64,000 bases of DNA from Corydoras sp. C115. Its lineage: Eukaryota > Chordata > Actinopteri > Siluriformes > Callichthyidae. Below the pieces are notes generated by a model that had not been told where the DNA came from, ran no database searches, and was given only the letters and a program-made list of their open reading frames with translations. The stretch spans positions 559,227 through 623,226 of the forward strand of contig JAFMOC010000420.1 in the NCBI GenBank assembly GCA_019802505.1, given 5' to 3'. This document shows, one piece after another, positions 8,375 through 19,435 of this stretch (position 1 is its first letter; each line of letters begins with the position of its first letter). The position numbers and the translations under genes are program-made.

Positions 8375-11290
8375 GTGAGCAAAAAACAAAGAGTCCAAAA
8401 AGTGTGCAGAAAAAATCTCATTAATATCAATACAACCTCAAGTAATGTAAGAAACACTTTTAAGTTAAAACTTGGGTTATTAAACATTAGGTCACGTTCA
8501 TCAAAATCAGCTCTAGTTCAAGAAATAATAACTGATAACTTCCTAAACGTCTTTTGTCTCACAGAGACCTGGATTAGGGCCAATGAATACCTAGCATTAA
8601 ATGATGCCTCTCCACCTGGTTATACTTATGCTCATAAACCACGTCTTAGTGGACGAGGAGGTGGAGTGGCTACGATCTATAAAGAAAACATAAATGTAAC
8701 ACATAATAATAAGTATGAGTCAAAATCCTTCGAAGCTCTTGTACTCAACATAAGCAGCTCATCTGCATTGAAGAATAAATACAATCTAATGCAACTTATT
8801 ACCATATACCGCCCTCCCGGCCCATATACAGAGTTTATTAAAAAATTTGGTGAATTTCACTCTAACATAGTAATCTCATCAGACAAGGCCTTAATAGTCG
8901 ATGACTTCAATGTTCACTTTGAAAACCCACTAGACTCATTTAAATTAGCCTTTGACTCCATCCTAGATTTCATGGGCATTACTCAAAGTGTAGTTGGTAA
9001 AACACATCGCTGTAAACATACATTAGACTTAGTTTTATCACATGGTATTAACATTAATAATTTAACTATTGTACCACTAAGTGAGGTCATTTCCAATTAC
9101 TATTTGATAACCTACAATGTGGAAATTGATATTGATCCAGTCATTAAACCGCAATATGATATGAAGCGTACAATCATTCCCTCTATTGCTGTGTCATTCC
9201 TACAACATTTACCCGAATTAAACAATAAACCAGCATCAAGACCCGATGAACTTGAAAACACAGCGGAATACCTTAAACACGTGTTTTCTGCAACCTTAGA
9301 CAGTGTCGCTCCACTTAAACTAAAAAGGATTAAAGATAAAAGACTTGTTCCATGGTTTAATGATCAAACACATGCCCTAAAACAAACCACTAGAACCATG
9401 GTGCGTAAATGGAGACAAACTAAATTAGAGGTATTTAGGGTTGCATGGAAGGACAGTATGCACTCAATGCAGCGAAGACTAAATATTATTCTGAATTAAT
9501 AGAGAACAACAAAAACAACCAAAGATTCCTCTTTAGTACCATTGCCAAATTAACTCGAATTGCTACTGAATCAGATTCACATATTCACTCACAGTTCAGC
9601 AGCAATGATTTCATGAATTTCTTTAGTGACAAAATTGAAAACATAAGACTTCAATCATCTAATGCATCGTGTAGCGTAACCAATAATCAACCCTCAATGA
9701 TTTCTGAAAAATCTAGTGGTAGAGAAAATAATATAGTACAAGAGTTAAATACCTTTAACCCCATATCTAAAAAAGAGCTTGTCTCATTAATTACACAATG
9801 AAAGACAATATCCTGTATGTTAGACCCAATACCTACAAACCTGCTTAAAGACCTCCTACCAAATATTACAGAGCCTTTTATAAACATAAATTCATCACTT
9901 AAAATAGGCTATGTCCCCAAAAATCTGAAGTGTGCAGTCATTAAACCATTACTTAAAAAACCTAATTTAGATCCTCTAATACTGTCCAATCATAGACCAA
10001 TATCAAACCTTCCTTTTGTCTCTAAAATCCTAGAAAAAATTGTGTTCAACCAGCTGAATCGCCATTTTCTAGCTAATAACATTCATGAAGTTTTTCAGTC
10101 AGGTTATAGGTCTCATCATAGCACTGAGACAGCCTTAATTAAAGTCGTTAATGACTTATTAATGTCCTCATATAATAACCAAATCTCTTTTCTTGTATTA
10201 TTAGATCTTAGTGCAGCCTTTGACACTATAGACCATAACATCTTAGTTGATAGATTAGAAAACACTGTGGGCATTACAGGATCTGCACTCCAGTGGTTTA
10301 AATCCTACCTGACAGATCGATATCAATTCACCTGTGTTAACAACCTAAGTTAAGTGTTCTGATCTTGCTAAAGTTAAATATGGTGTCCCTCAAGGGTCAG
10401 TTCTGGGTCCACTCCTATTTGCATTATGTATGCTTCCATTGGGATCAATTATTCATAAACATGGAATCAGTTTCCACTCATATGCAGATGATACACAGTT
10501 ATATGTTTCAGCTAACCCTAATGATGGTTGTTCAGTCAGTAAGCTCGAGGACTGCATCCAAGATATTAAAATATGGATGTCAAAAAACTTCCTACTGCTA
10601 AATTCTGATAAAACAGAGTTTCTGATAGTTGGACCCAAGGACAAAATTAACAAAGCTTTTAACACTATGTTAAACCTTGATAACTCTTTAATTAGACCCA
10701 GTTCCTCTGTAAATAATCTCGGTGTCATTATTAATTCAGATCTCTCCTTTACAAAGCACATTAGCAATATTACTAGAATTGCATTTTTTTCACCTTTGTA
10801 ACATTTCGAAGCTACGAAATATCCTCTCCCTCCAAGATGCAGAAAATTAATTCATGCTTTTATTACCTCAAGGTTAGATTATTGTAATTCACTTCTGACA
10901 GGATGTTCTAATAAATCATTACATAAATTACAACTTGTGCAAAATGCAGCAGCTAGAGTTTTAACTAAAACCAGAAAGTTTGATCATATAAGTCCTGTGT
11001 TATCAAACTTGCACTGTCTACCAGTTAAGTTTCGTATCGAGTACAAAATTTTATTGATAACAAATAAAATTCTACATGATCTGGCTCCACAGTATCTGAG
11101 TGAGCTGATTCAATCATACAAGCCAACACGTGAGCTCCGATCTCAAGGTGCTGGTTTACTCTTAGCTCCTAGAATAAATAAAATTACTGCTGGTGGAAGA
11201 GCATTCTCCCACAAGGCTCCTCAACTTTGGAATAGCCTTCCAGTTACTGTTCGTGATTCTGAATCACTATTTATCTTTAAAAATAAATAA
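8375..11290 (+). pseudogene. LINE ORF2 (endonuclease and reverse transcriptase), broken
   Basis: The endonuclease portion (8375-9499) shows LLNIRSRSSK, LTETWI (catalytic Glu), GGGVATIY and IYRPPGP. DDFNVH keeps Asp-Phe-Asn although the preceding Gly became Asp. The last motif, usually SDH, reads SNYYL, so the catalytic Asp and His are lost. Frameshifts near 9490, 9800, 10350 and 10800 split the RT into pieces: KPLLKKPNLDP and SNHRPISNLPF, LLDLSAAFDTIDHNIL, HSYADDTQLY and the C-terminal LHCLPVKFRIEYKILL block ending at 11290. It once made the enzyme for target-primed reverse transcription and is now inactive. Confidence 0.88.
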
Positions 11291-11539
11291 AAAACACATT
11301 TATTTAATCTTGCGTTTAATTAATCCCCTGTAGATAAAGATGTAGATCTCAGGCTTGGCTGTGTTGGGGGGGGGGGGGTAATCTGTGATCAGTGTATGCT
11401 GGCGTTTCACCTCTTCACCGGGGCGCCATCTCAACTTGTAGAGTCTGCAGTATCTTCCTCTTTTAGTTATGCTGCTTTAGTCAGTGATGCCGGATTCACA
11501 TGCTGCACTGGAGGAGGAACCCGAGCGGCGAGGAAGAAC

Positions 11540-12250
11540 TCGCGTAGAGGGTAAACCATGGAGTCAGGAGACTCGCACGGAGGAGCACGCAGCGGGGACC
11601 GAGCAGCGAGGGAGAGCTCGCTGAACGGGTCCTCCGTAGAGTCAGGAGACTCGCACGGAGGAGAGTGCGGCGGGACCCGAGCGGCGAGGAAAAGCTCACT
11701 GAACGGGTCTTCCGTGGAGTCAGGAGACTCGCGCGGAGGAGCGCGTGGCGGTGCCCGGTCAGCAAGGAAGAGCTCGCTGAACGGGTCCTCCGTGGAGTCA
11801 GGGGGCTCGCACGGGGGAGCGCGCGGCGGGGCCCAGTCGGTGAGGAAGAGCTCGCCTAACGGGTCCTCCATGGAGTCAGGAGGCTCGCACGGAGAATCGC
11901 ACGGCGGCGCCTGAGCGGCAAGGAAAAACTACTGAGAGGGTGAACCCTGGAGCTGGGAGGCTCGCACGGAGGAGCGTGTGGCGGAACCCGAGCGGCGAGG
12001 AAGAGCTTGCTGAATGGGTCCTCCGTGGAGTCAGAATACTCGCACTGAGGAGCGCGCTGCGGGTCCCGAGCGGCAAGAAAAAAACTTGCTGATAGTGTGA
12101 ACCCTGGAGCCGGCAAGCTCGCACGGAGGAGCGCGCGGCGGAGCCCGAGTGGCGAGGAAGTGCTCGCTGAACGGGTCCTCCATGGAGTCAGGAGACTTGC
12201 ACAGAGGAGCGCGTGGCGGATCATAAGCGGCGAGAAAAAACTCGCTGAGA
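11540..12250. repeat. 78-bp in-frame tandem repeats of E4
   Basis: Matching points GCTCGCTGAACGGG recur at 11616, 11694, 11772 and 11850, exactly 78 bases apart, and continue more diverged to about 12250. On the minus strand each unit encodes 26 residues of the type DSTEDPFSELFLAARVPP, proline-rich with an acidic core. The unit length keeps the frame open, as in E1. Confidence 0.88.
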
Positions 12251-12612
12251 GGGTAAACCCCCGCCCCGCCCGCGCCCAAGTGCTCACCAACAGAGCCGGC
12301 ATCTGAACCCGGGGCGAACCAGGCTAAGAACGCCGACTCGAACCGACTCGCTGAGTTGAGACAGACGTCTCCGGCGGCCACTAGGCCTTCGGCCCACCTC
12401 AGCGCAGGGCCCAGGTCGAAAACCCTGCGACAGCCGATAATATACGGCAGTGGCTTTAATGCCACTCCGTCGCAGGGTGCCGGGAGCTTAATCGAGGCCG
12501 AGAGAGGGAGCACAATCTCCCCATACTCCGGGACCCGGACAATGCCCCTCATCGCTCCAACCTCCGGGGAGCGAGTACTGAAGAGAAAGTTGAACGGCGG
12601 GACCAGCGCCAA
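12031..12612 (-). CDS. E4 internal ORF, N-terminal part (unrecognised)
   Basis: The 193-residue frame starts MALVPPFNFLFSTRSPEVG. It has a non-repetitive domain of about 120 residues (VPEYGEIVLPLSASIKL, LPYIIGCRRVFDLGPALRW, SRFESAFLAWF) and then enters the 26-residue repeats, where frame changes occur. The repeat tail continues in other minus frames down to about 11467. It takes the place of gag in the element. I see no CCHC knuckle, protease or RT motif. Function unknown. Confidence 0.45.
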   Translation of the reverse strand: MALVPPFNFLFSTRSPEVGAMRGIVRVPEYGEIVLPLSASIKLPAPCDGVALKPLPYIIGCRRVFDLGPALRWAEGLVAAGDVCLNSASRFESAFLAWFAPGSDAGSVGEHLGAGGAGVYPLSEFFLAAYDPPRAPLCKSPDSMEDPFSEHFLATRAPPRAPPCELAGSRVHTISKFFSCRSGPAARSSVRVF

Positions 12613-13091
12613 GCTAAGAAAGCCGATTGCTGCAGTCGGGGGAAAAACTACTGCCGTGGCTGGCGCCGAGCTAAATTAGCCTGGATGCTGCAGCCGGGGA
12701 CTCGACTAATGGCGGTGCTAACGTCGAGATAAGACAGCCAGTGCTGCAGCCCAAAAAACACTGCTAATGGCGTGGCCAGTGACGATGCTGCAGCCGAGAA
12801 ACCGTGGCTAGTGGCGGGGCTAATGCCGATCTAAGGTAGCCGGTGCTGCAGCCGAACAAACACCGCTGATAGCGGGCCAGCGCCGAAGCTAGCGCAGCTA
12901 ACAGCCGGAGGATGTGGCTAATAGCGGTTAGCACCGACGCTAACGCTGCTACAGATTACACACAACAAAAAAAAAAAAAACGGGACGACCCGAAAGCCAG
13001 GGAACGCGGTCGCGGAGGTATCTAATAAATAAGCGCGCTTACCCGGAGGAGGAATCCTGGACTTGGCAGGCGTCTTTGGAGGTCAGTATTT

Positions 13092-13680
13092 TGTCACGAT
13101 CGGGCCGCGCTGTCCGGAAGATGGCGGCGCAGCGCGGTGCGGTGTAGAAGTATTGAGCCATGCGACCAGGTAAGCAAACAAAAAAGCACTTTATTGGCTT
13201 TGTACAGCGGGAACGCCGCTGAAGGAGCCGAGAGCAACAATACTAAAAACAGAACGATACAGCGGAAATGACGCTGCGGACACGACGAAACGTGCCGAGA
13301 ACCTAAATACAAAATAAACACAGCAAGCAGCGGAAAAGCCTCTGAATGCAGGGCGAGCCGAGCCAAATGGCGAAATATAGTGATCAATAAAAAACCACAC
13401 GATACACCCGACGTGACATATGAGCATAAGCACACCAGCGTGTACACTCCGTATACTCAGACTAATGCTGACCTGCTGACTATTGCGCAGGCGTGCAAGA
13501 AATGCAGTCAGCAGGTAGCACGTGATCAAGTAGGACCCAATCCCTGCTCAAGGGAGTGGGCCCTAAGTACGGAAGCCCGAAACAGCCACAACCCAACACA
13601 CGGGAGACAGGGGGGAGGGAGACAGGGGGGAGGGAGACAGGGGGGAGGGGCCCAACCCTCCCAACCCTCCCAACCTGACA
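13092..13680 (-). mobile_element. LTR of E4
   Basis: TG...CA bounded on the minus strand. The segment at about 13600-13660 contains four near-identical GGGAGACAGGGGGGAG units on +. The part at 13490-13570 matches, in reverse, the solo LTR at 21473-21703. An A/T-rich stretch at about 13377-13390 (TAGTGATCAATAAAA on +) lies mid-LTR. Confidence 0.65.
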
Positions 13681-13995
13681 TATATGGATGCTCTAACTAA
13701 ATTTATTGCCAGTATTCCTTCCCAGGCTGTGTAGAGAGATCCAGTAGAGGACAGAGGTGAAGAACACCAGCCACTGCCAAAGATAGAGCCTGGACAGTGG
13801 GTTAAAATTAAGGTGCACAAAAGAAAGTGGGATCAAGCAAGGTGGACAGGACCTTGGGAGGTGACGGAAGCCACCTCACATGCTGTGCGTGTAAAAGGGA
13901 AGAAAGGTAACATCTGGTATCACCTAACTCACTGTGCTCCAGCAGAACCACCTTTTAGAACCTTGGCAGAGATCGAACGAGATTTGCAGGTATAG
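13681..13995 (+). pseudogene. ERV integrase C-terminal domain remnant
   Basis: One frame runs from 13681 to 13995 with an in-frame TAG at 13732-13734. It carries PGQWVKIKVHKRKW, RWTGPWEVTEATSHAV and WYHLTHCAPAEPP, the DNA-binding SH3-like end of a gammaretrovirus-type integrase (the W-x-GP segment and the H-x-x-HC tail). The catalytic core is missing. The env reading region follows within a few bases, as in simple retroviruses where env overlaps or abuts pol. Confidence 0.8.
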
Positions 13996-13999
13996 GTTC

Positions 14000-16042
14000 C
14001 AGAGAAGGCAGACGGCGCTCCTGAATAGTGGTGAAACTTTACTAAACCTTTCTATTAATTCATCAGCTGTCGATCTCGGAAGCCTTGAGGATGCTTTAGT
14101 GCAAAACCAAGTCCATAACAATGGCAATAATTATGTTTACATCAATCATAACCCTTTCAGTGGTTTAAGGAATGGAGCAAATGGAGTCAAACCAGCACTC
14201 TGTTGAAGGTCATGCAAAGAATGGGGTTATCAGGGCCAGAAGTTCAGTAAGAGCGAGCAACTGTTTGGAAGTTAAGGTAAATTATCATCAGCCTAATGTA
14301 GTGATGTTTGATCTATGCACAGTAATCAACTGTAGAACCAATGGGAAATGGTTTAAAAACCATGATGTGTATGGATGTTTATGGATTGGGAATATGTACA
14401 GCACGCGTAATCTCCCAGAACGAATGTCGGCTTTCTGTCCAGACTGGAGTTTTGTATTTACACATTAATCTCCAAAATATGCAGCACGTTATACCAGGGA
14501 ATACCTAATGACAAAAACAATATGGAAATCGGCAGAGCAATTAGATAAACCATTTGTTGAAACTAAATTACGTCATAGAAATGACCAAATTGTTTTAACT
14601 TTGCCGCAATTGAATAAGTATGGGTATAATGAACAGGTGGGTTTATATTTTACTATAGGGGTTGATATGGAAGGTAGGGATGCTTTGGGATTAGTATGCA
14701 TTTCCTCAGGACCAAACTAAAATCAATAATTGTTAATGCAAAACCGATGGTTGCAATAGATAGTCAATCTATATCCTGGAGAGATCAATTAGCTATTGAA
14801 ACAGGATATGATGAACCTAATATGTGATTAGAGAGGATAAAATACACGGTAGACACTATTAAAATTAACAATTGTTTTGTCTGTGCCGCAGCTAAACCTG
14901 ATTTTGCTACTTATCCGGTAAAATCTAGTGATTGGACCTGTCTATTAAACATCTTTCAAACCTCTGATCCAGTAGGCTGTAAAAATCATTCTCAATCCTA
15001 TCCGGTGACTGATCAGCCAACTCCTTGTAATGTCAAAGCGTATAAAGGTAACTACACGTGCTTTAAGTCCAACAGTGGAAAAGGTATGGACCGAAAATAC
15101 TTTCCTGAGGGATGGTGTGAGAAAGGCATTGAGGTAAAAGATAATACAGGTGTCTGTCCTAAAATGATAATGAACCAGACTGTGTCGAGAGCTGATTTGG
15201 TTTGGTTGTGTGGTGACATGAAGATCAGAAATCAACTGGTCGGTGAGTGGTATGGAGAATGCATACAATAAACAGCATGCAATAAACAGCATGGTGTTGA
15301 CGATGCTGCAGACATTCTAGGGAACCATGTAGACCATCACCGATATAGCCGAGAATTGAAGCCGGGTGGATCATTCGACAAAACTGTTTGGATTGATGGT
15401 ATGGGGGTACCAAGGGGGGTGCCGGATGAGTTTAAGGAAAGAAAGCAAATAGCTGCAGGATTTGAAAGTGTTCTATTCTGGTGGTCTATGGTTAAGAAGA
15501 ATGTGGATTGGATAAATTACTTGTATTATAATCAACAGAGATTCGTTAATTTTAGTATTCAAGCAATTGAAGGCATTAGGGATCAATTAGACAAAACTTC
15601 CCTAATGGCAATTCAAAATAGAATGGCATTAGATATGTTATTTGCAGAAAAAGGGTGTGTGTGTGAAATCATAGGAACATCTTGCTGTACATTTATTCTG
15701 AATAATACTGCACCTGATGGGAGTGTTTCTAGAGCACTAGATGGGTTAAAAGCATTGTCCAAGGAGTGGAAGGAGAACTCAGGTATTGATAAGGTTTACT
15801 AAATGGTTAGACAAATTATTTGGATCGTGGAAAGAGGTAATTGTGAGTTTGTTTGTATCAGTTAGTGTTGGATTTGCGATCCTAATAGTTTGTGGATGTT
15901 GCTGTGTGCCTTGCCTGAGGACATTGATTGAAAAGTTTGTTGTAGGGGTAGTGAACCGAGGAGTGGTGAACAGGATGGATTTAAATTTCTTATACATAAT
16001 GAGAGTCCCAATATGGCTGAAAGACAAACAAAGACTCCTCTG
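14000..16042 (+). pseudogene. ERV envelope gene, multiply broken
   Basis: Frames change at least at about 14200, 14465, 14720-15000, 15271-15355 and 15790. Surface-unit pieces hold many cysteines and N-x-T/S sites (14172-14468; 15005-15271, ending near LVWLCGDMK). The transmembrane subunit (15356-15802) shows QNRMALDMLFAEKG followed by a C-x6-CC motif (about 15655-15690), the signature of gamma-type envelopes with a covalent SU-TM bond. After a frameshift at about 15790, the frame 15786-16043 carries a membrane anchor (VIVSLFVSVSVGFAILIV) and a Cys cluster. Its role was receptor binding and membrane fusion. No intact product is possible. Confidence 0.78.
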
Positions 16043-16356
16043 ATTTTGCCGCCACTGGGAAAATACTGGGCTGGGATTGGCTTATTTAAAACCTAGGGCA
16101 GTAATCTGCGATTGGCGTAGTCAGTTAAGGGGCGGGAACTAGACAATATATACGCAGGTAACCCTGGAGTGGGGTCTCTCTCACTCAGACCTGAAGGCGT
16201 ACTTAGCACCTGAAAGCTGAATGGGCAGACCGCTGGCCAGCGTTACTTCCTGACGGTGTCCAGAAAGATTTCTCTTTGTTCTCAATTAACCAGTTGAGAC
16301 AGCCATCCTGCATCGGCGTGTTCTTTTGCCTTTCCAAAAATCAAAAAGATCCTAAC
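16041..16356 (+). mobile_element. Putative 3-prime LTR of the ERV
   Basis: It starts TGATTTTGCC directly after the env end and finishes at GATCCTAACA, giving TG and CA termini. A TATA-like ATATATAC (about 16147) precedes GGGTCTCTCTCACTCAG, a plausible transcription start. No second LTR is present in the window for comparison, so the limits are inferred. Confidence 0.5.
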
Positions 16357-16439
16357 AGAGTCTATTGTGAAACCAAGGTCAGGTCGTGATGGATTGAGGG
16401 TTTATCTGGGATTATGAGAAGCTCTGTTTTTTCTGAATT

Positions 16440-16790
16440 TAATTTGAAATGATGGGCCTTCATCAGAAACAGATATGTTGGTGAGGCAGGCAGATATCCG
16501 ATATCCACAAAAGACAAAAGAAGCTGAGTGTCATCAGGAAAGCAGTGGTAAGAGAAACCATGCTCAGTGATGTCATGTATAGTGAGTAGAGGAGAGGGCC
16601 AAGTACAGAGCCCTGAGGCACACCAGTGCGTACTTGGTGAGAGTTAGAGATCTTCCCATTCCATAACACTTTGAAGGTTCTTCCTGTGAGATAGGATCGA
16701 AACCATTCAATTGACACAGACGCTCCTTTCCTCAGAAGAGAAGGTGTACTCTTGCACACCCTCCACCCTGCAGCGGGTGAATACAAGCAA
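16440..16790 (-). mobile_element. Inverted L2 RT fragment
   Basis: The minus strand encodes IEWFRSYLTGRTFKV, VRTGVPQGSVLGPLLYSLYM and the following YADD-region sequence (shifted). It is the same L2 family and the same RT region as 18290-18600 on +, lying head-to-head with the + strand copy that starts at about 16745. Confidence 0.75.
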
Positions 16791-18640
16791 GCTCTTCACT
16801 TTCTCTGCAGGACTACCAAGAAATCTGATCTCATTCCTGCTTTTGTGGCTCATGCTGGTCTTCAGGTTTTAGCCCTCACTGAGACGTGGATTCCGCGACA
16901 CCAGCTGCCCTTTCAATTAATTTCCACTTCTCTCACTCTCTTCGTATCGGCGATTTCAACATTCACTTGACGACCGTACGCCGTTGAGTTTCTTGATCTT
17001 ATCACCAGCCTGGACCTCCATCCACTCTGCACCTCAGCTACCCAACAGGCTGACAACCAGCTTGACCTCATCATGACACGCTCATGTTTCTCTTCGGACA
17101 TACACATCACGCCGCTTCATGAATCAGACCATTTCTTCATACAGTTCTCTGTTTCTCTTACACCACCTCCCGTGATCATCAGTAAAACATCTCAGGTACG
17201 TCATAATTTTAGCACTCTCTCTAACACACTCTTTGCTGACTTGGTTACAGATACCCTTCCTTGCATCAGTAACTTCTTAACACTTGACACTAACACTGCA
17301 TCAAGTACATTCTGCGCCACCTTGGCTTCATGTCTTGACCGGGTCTGTCCAAAATCCACCAGGAAAACATACAGTTCTCCATCCAGTCCCTGGCTAACAG
17401 AGACGCTTCGGAAGCAACGCACTTCTCTTCGATCCGCCGAAAGAAAATGGCGTAAGTCTGGTCTGTTTTCAGATTTAGAAACATACCAGTCCTCACACAC
17501 CATTTTCTCGAAAGATGTAACTGCTGCTAAATCCTTGTTCTTCAAGTCCAAGGTAACATGCATCTCAGATGCCCACACCTTATTCAGTACCTTCAACTCT
17601 CTACTAAATCCTCCCTCTCCCCCTCCCAACACCTCTCTGTCAGCTGATGTCTTTGCAACCTTTTTTACAGAAAAGATTGAGGGCATCAGCAAGCTCTTTC
17701 ATACTCACCATTTCCACAACACTACATCTCACACATCCAGCCATCCAACCCTCTCCTCCTTCTCCCCTGTCGCAGAATCTGACATCTGCAAAATTCTTCT
17801 TGCCAGTAACTACTTGCCCCTTTGATTCCATCCCATTCCACCTTCTTCAATCCATAGCCTCCTCCATCACACCAGCACTCACACACATCATTAACTCCTC
17901 TCTCACGTCTGGTACTTTTCCAAATTGTTTCAAACAGGCCATAGTCAAACCTCTACTCAAAAAGCCAACGCTCAACCCAAATTTGGTCGAGAGCTTCAGA
18001 CCTGTATCACTTTTACAATTCCTGTCTAAAACACTTGAACGGGTGGTATCTACACAGGTCTCCAAGTTTCTTAATCAGAATAATCTCCTTGATCTCAATC
18101 AGTCCGGTTTTAGGTGTGGTTACTAAATGGAGACAGCATTGCTCTCTGTGATTGACTATCTTAAATCTGCCAAAGCTAAATCTCAATCCTCTGTCCTCAT
18201 TCTGCTAGACCTTTCTGCAGCTTTTGATACAGTAAATCATCAGATTCTACTGTCCACTCTATCTGAATTAGGCTTTTCTGATATGACACTTGAATGGTTT
18301 CAATCCTATCTCACAGGAAGAACCTTCAAAGTGTCATAGAATGGGGAGATCTCTAACTCTCACCAAGTACGCACTGGTGTGCCTCAGGGATCTGTACTTG
18401 GTCCTCTCCTCTTCTCACTATAAATGACATCACTGAGCACAGTCATTCAGGCACATGGTTTCTCTTACTATTGCTATGCTGATGACACTCAACTTCATTT
18501 ATATTTTACCCCTGACAACACCACGATCTCAAATAGGATATCTGCCTCTCTCACCGACATATCTGTTTGGGTGAAGGCCTGTCAATCTCAAATTAAATTT
18601 AGTACCACGAAGTACTGTACCATCCACCATACTCCCTGGA
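16745..18640 (+). mobile_element. L2-type LINE ORF2 remnant
   Basis: Endonuclease traces include VLALTETWIP (16871), a GDFNIHL-like segment (about 16950-16968), LDLIMTRSC and ESDHFFI. The RT follows as KQAIVKPLLKKP, SFRPVSLLQFLSK, NQSGFRCGY (stop), LLDLSAAFDTVNH, FQSYLTGRTFKV (stop), TGVPQGSVLGPLL and YADDTQLHLYF. There are internal deletions in the endonuclease and at least four frame breaks. The ORF changes at about 18605 into mariner-like sequence. Dead copy. Confidence 0.82.
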
Positions 18641-18885
18641 TTTAAGTCCTTGTGACTTTGTTTTTATTCCGAAGATGAAAAGAACCACTTCGTGGCATTC
18701 GCTCCAGAACTGTTCCAGAGATTCGACAGGCAGTAGACTGTCAACCATCAACAGAACAGGCTCTGCTAACGGTATACTACGCCTTCCACATCGCTGGCAA
18801 TGGGCTCTACACAACGCTGGTGACTACTTTGAAGGACAGTAACACGTGCAAACATGTAACTCTTTTGTAGCGGTTGTGAATAAAT
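18604..18885 (+). mobile_element. mariner-like transposase C-terminal fragment
   Basis: The frame reads HPPYSPDLSPCDFF-like residues (shifted at one point: HHTPWI, then SPCDFVFIPKMKRNH), which is the last catalytic Asp region of mariner transposases. Degenerate downstream sequence ends near AATAAATAGTTGCC. No terminal repeats were recognised. It abuts the L2 remnant directly. Confidence 0.55.
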
Positions 18886-19435
18886 AGTTGCCACTATTTA
18901 AGTTCCAACCCTTGTGTGTGTGTGTATATATACATATGTATATAATTATACAAATAAAATAAAATTAAATGATATAAACATTAACATACATGTATTCTGT
19001 ATTTGTGAGTTCCCCTTGAATAAACCTGTGTTCCGCTATCTGTGTGTTCCCTGGCTCCTTCTGGCACATTTGAGCACTTTAGTGTTCATTACTGTATGTA
19101 TTTATTAAGTGCTACAAAGCCTTCGCTCCTATCTCACTTTTAAATAATTTTGTTAACTTTTTACTCATTTAAACAATTTTATAAAAGAGGAATTTAAGTA
19201 AAATTTTAGTTTTTATGCTATATTCAACAAAGCGCAGCATGACACAAATAATTCTACTAAGACATCAAAGATCAACATTTGAGCCACTTAATCTTCCCAT
19301 GGGTTATACTGATTTTGCTAAATCCTTAGCAGGTTGTACCATAGACATCTCTTTTCAAACATAGTCAAAATTTAGGTTTAATGTTTACATTAAAATGTTG
19401 TGGTCTAATGTGGTAACAAATTGAATTTTAGGGAT
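18886..19435. other. AT-rich stretch, nothing recognised
   Basis: A short TG/TA microsatellite (about 18912-18950) followed by AT-rich sequence. I see no exon, no V segment and no clear element. Confidence 0.5.

Larger units (their letters stand above)
7331..11490 (+). mobile_element. CR1/L2-type LINE, near full-length but degenerate
   Basis: This is the most complete LINE in the window. It has a short 5-prime region, an ORF1 with a zinc-knuckle-like start and an SGNH esterase domain, an ORF2 with endonuclease and reverse transcriptase, and a 3-prime UTR entered at about 11295. The UTR matches 36390-36690 of the second copy (ATAAAGATGTAG, GGCTTGGCTGTGTTGG, GAGTCTGCAGTATC). It is cut at about 11490, where element E4 starts, so the usual terminal repeat of TTGAACTTGAACTT is missing. 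Fragments of the same family lie at 35290-37190, 40160-40405, 43131-44190 and 63237-63348. Confidence 0.85.
11490..13680 (-). mobile_element. E4: LTR retroelement without RT, one LTR present
   Basis: The right boundary is an LTR at 13092-13680 (minus strand, TGTCAGG at its start, GATCGTGACA at its end). The internal region runs leftward through a GC-rich leader with degenerate repeats around GCTGCAGCCG (about 12660-12960) and an ORF with 78-base repeats. It stops abruptly in the LINE 3-prime UTR at about 11490. The second LTR is missing. No RT or integrase frame was found. It lies between the LINE and the + strand ERV. The LTR resembles the solo LTR at 21473-21703 over GATTGGGTCCTAC and the sequence around it. 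Confidence 0.7.
13681..16356 (+). mobile_element. Endogenous retrovirus, 3-prime half (integrase end, env, 3-prime LTR)
   Basis: The order is the C-terminal part of integrase (13681-13995), a broken env (about 14000-16042), then an LTR-like block (16041-16356). Everything upstream (gag, RT, most of integrase) is absent, and the left edge coincides with the outer end of E4. The integrase GPW and HLTHC-type tail and the env CX6CC motif fit the gamma/epsilon group of fish retroviruses. The copy is old and carries stops and shifts in every gene. Confidence 0.8.

Noticed and set aside
11558..12679. + strand open frames across the E4 repeats
   Set aside because: Same effect from the 78-base unit. 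The LTR orientation points to the minus strand.
13600..13660. Regular GGGAGACAGGGGGGAG units as a possible CRISPR-like array
   Set aside because: Contiguous tandem units without spacers, inside an LTR of an animal genome.
18886..19435. Small open frames near 18914-19108 as genes
   Set aside because: AT-rich chance frames next to a TG/TA repeat, without any motif.
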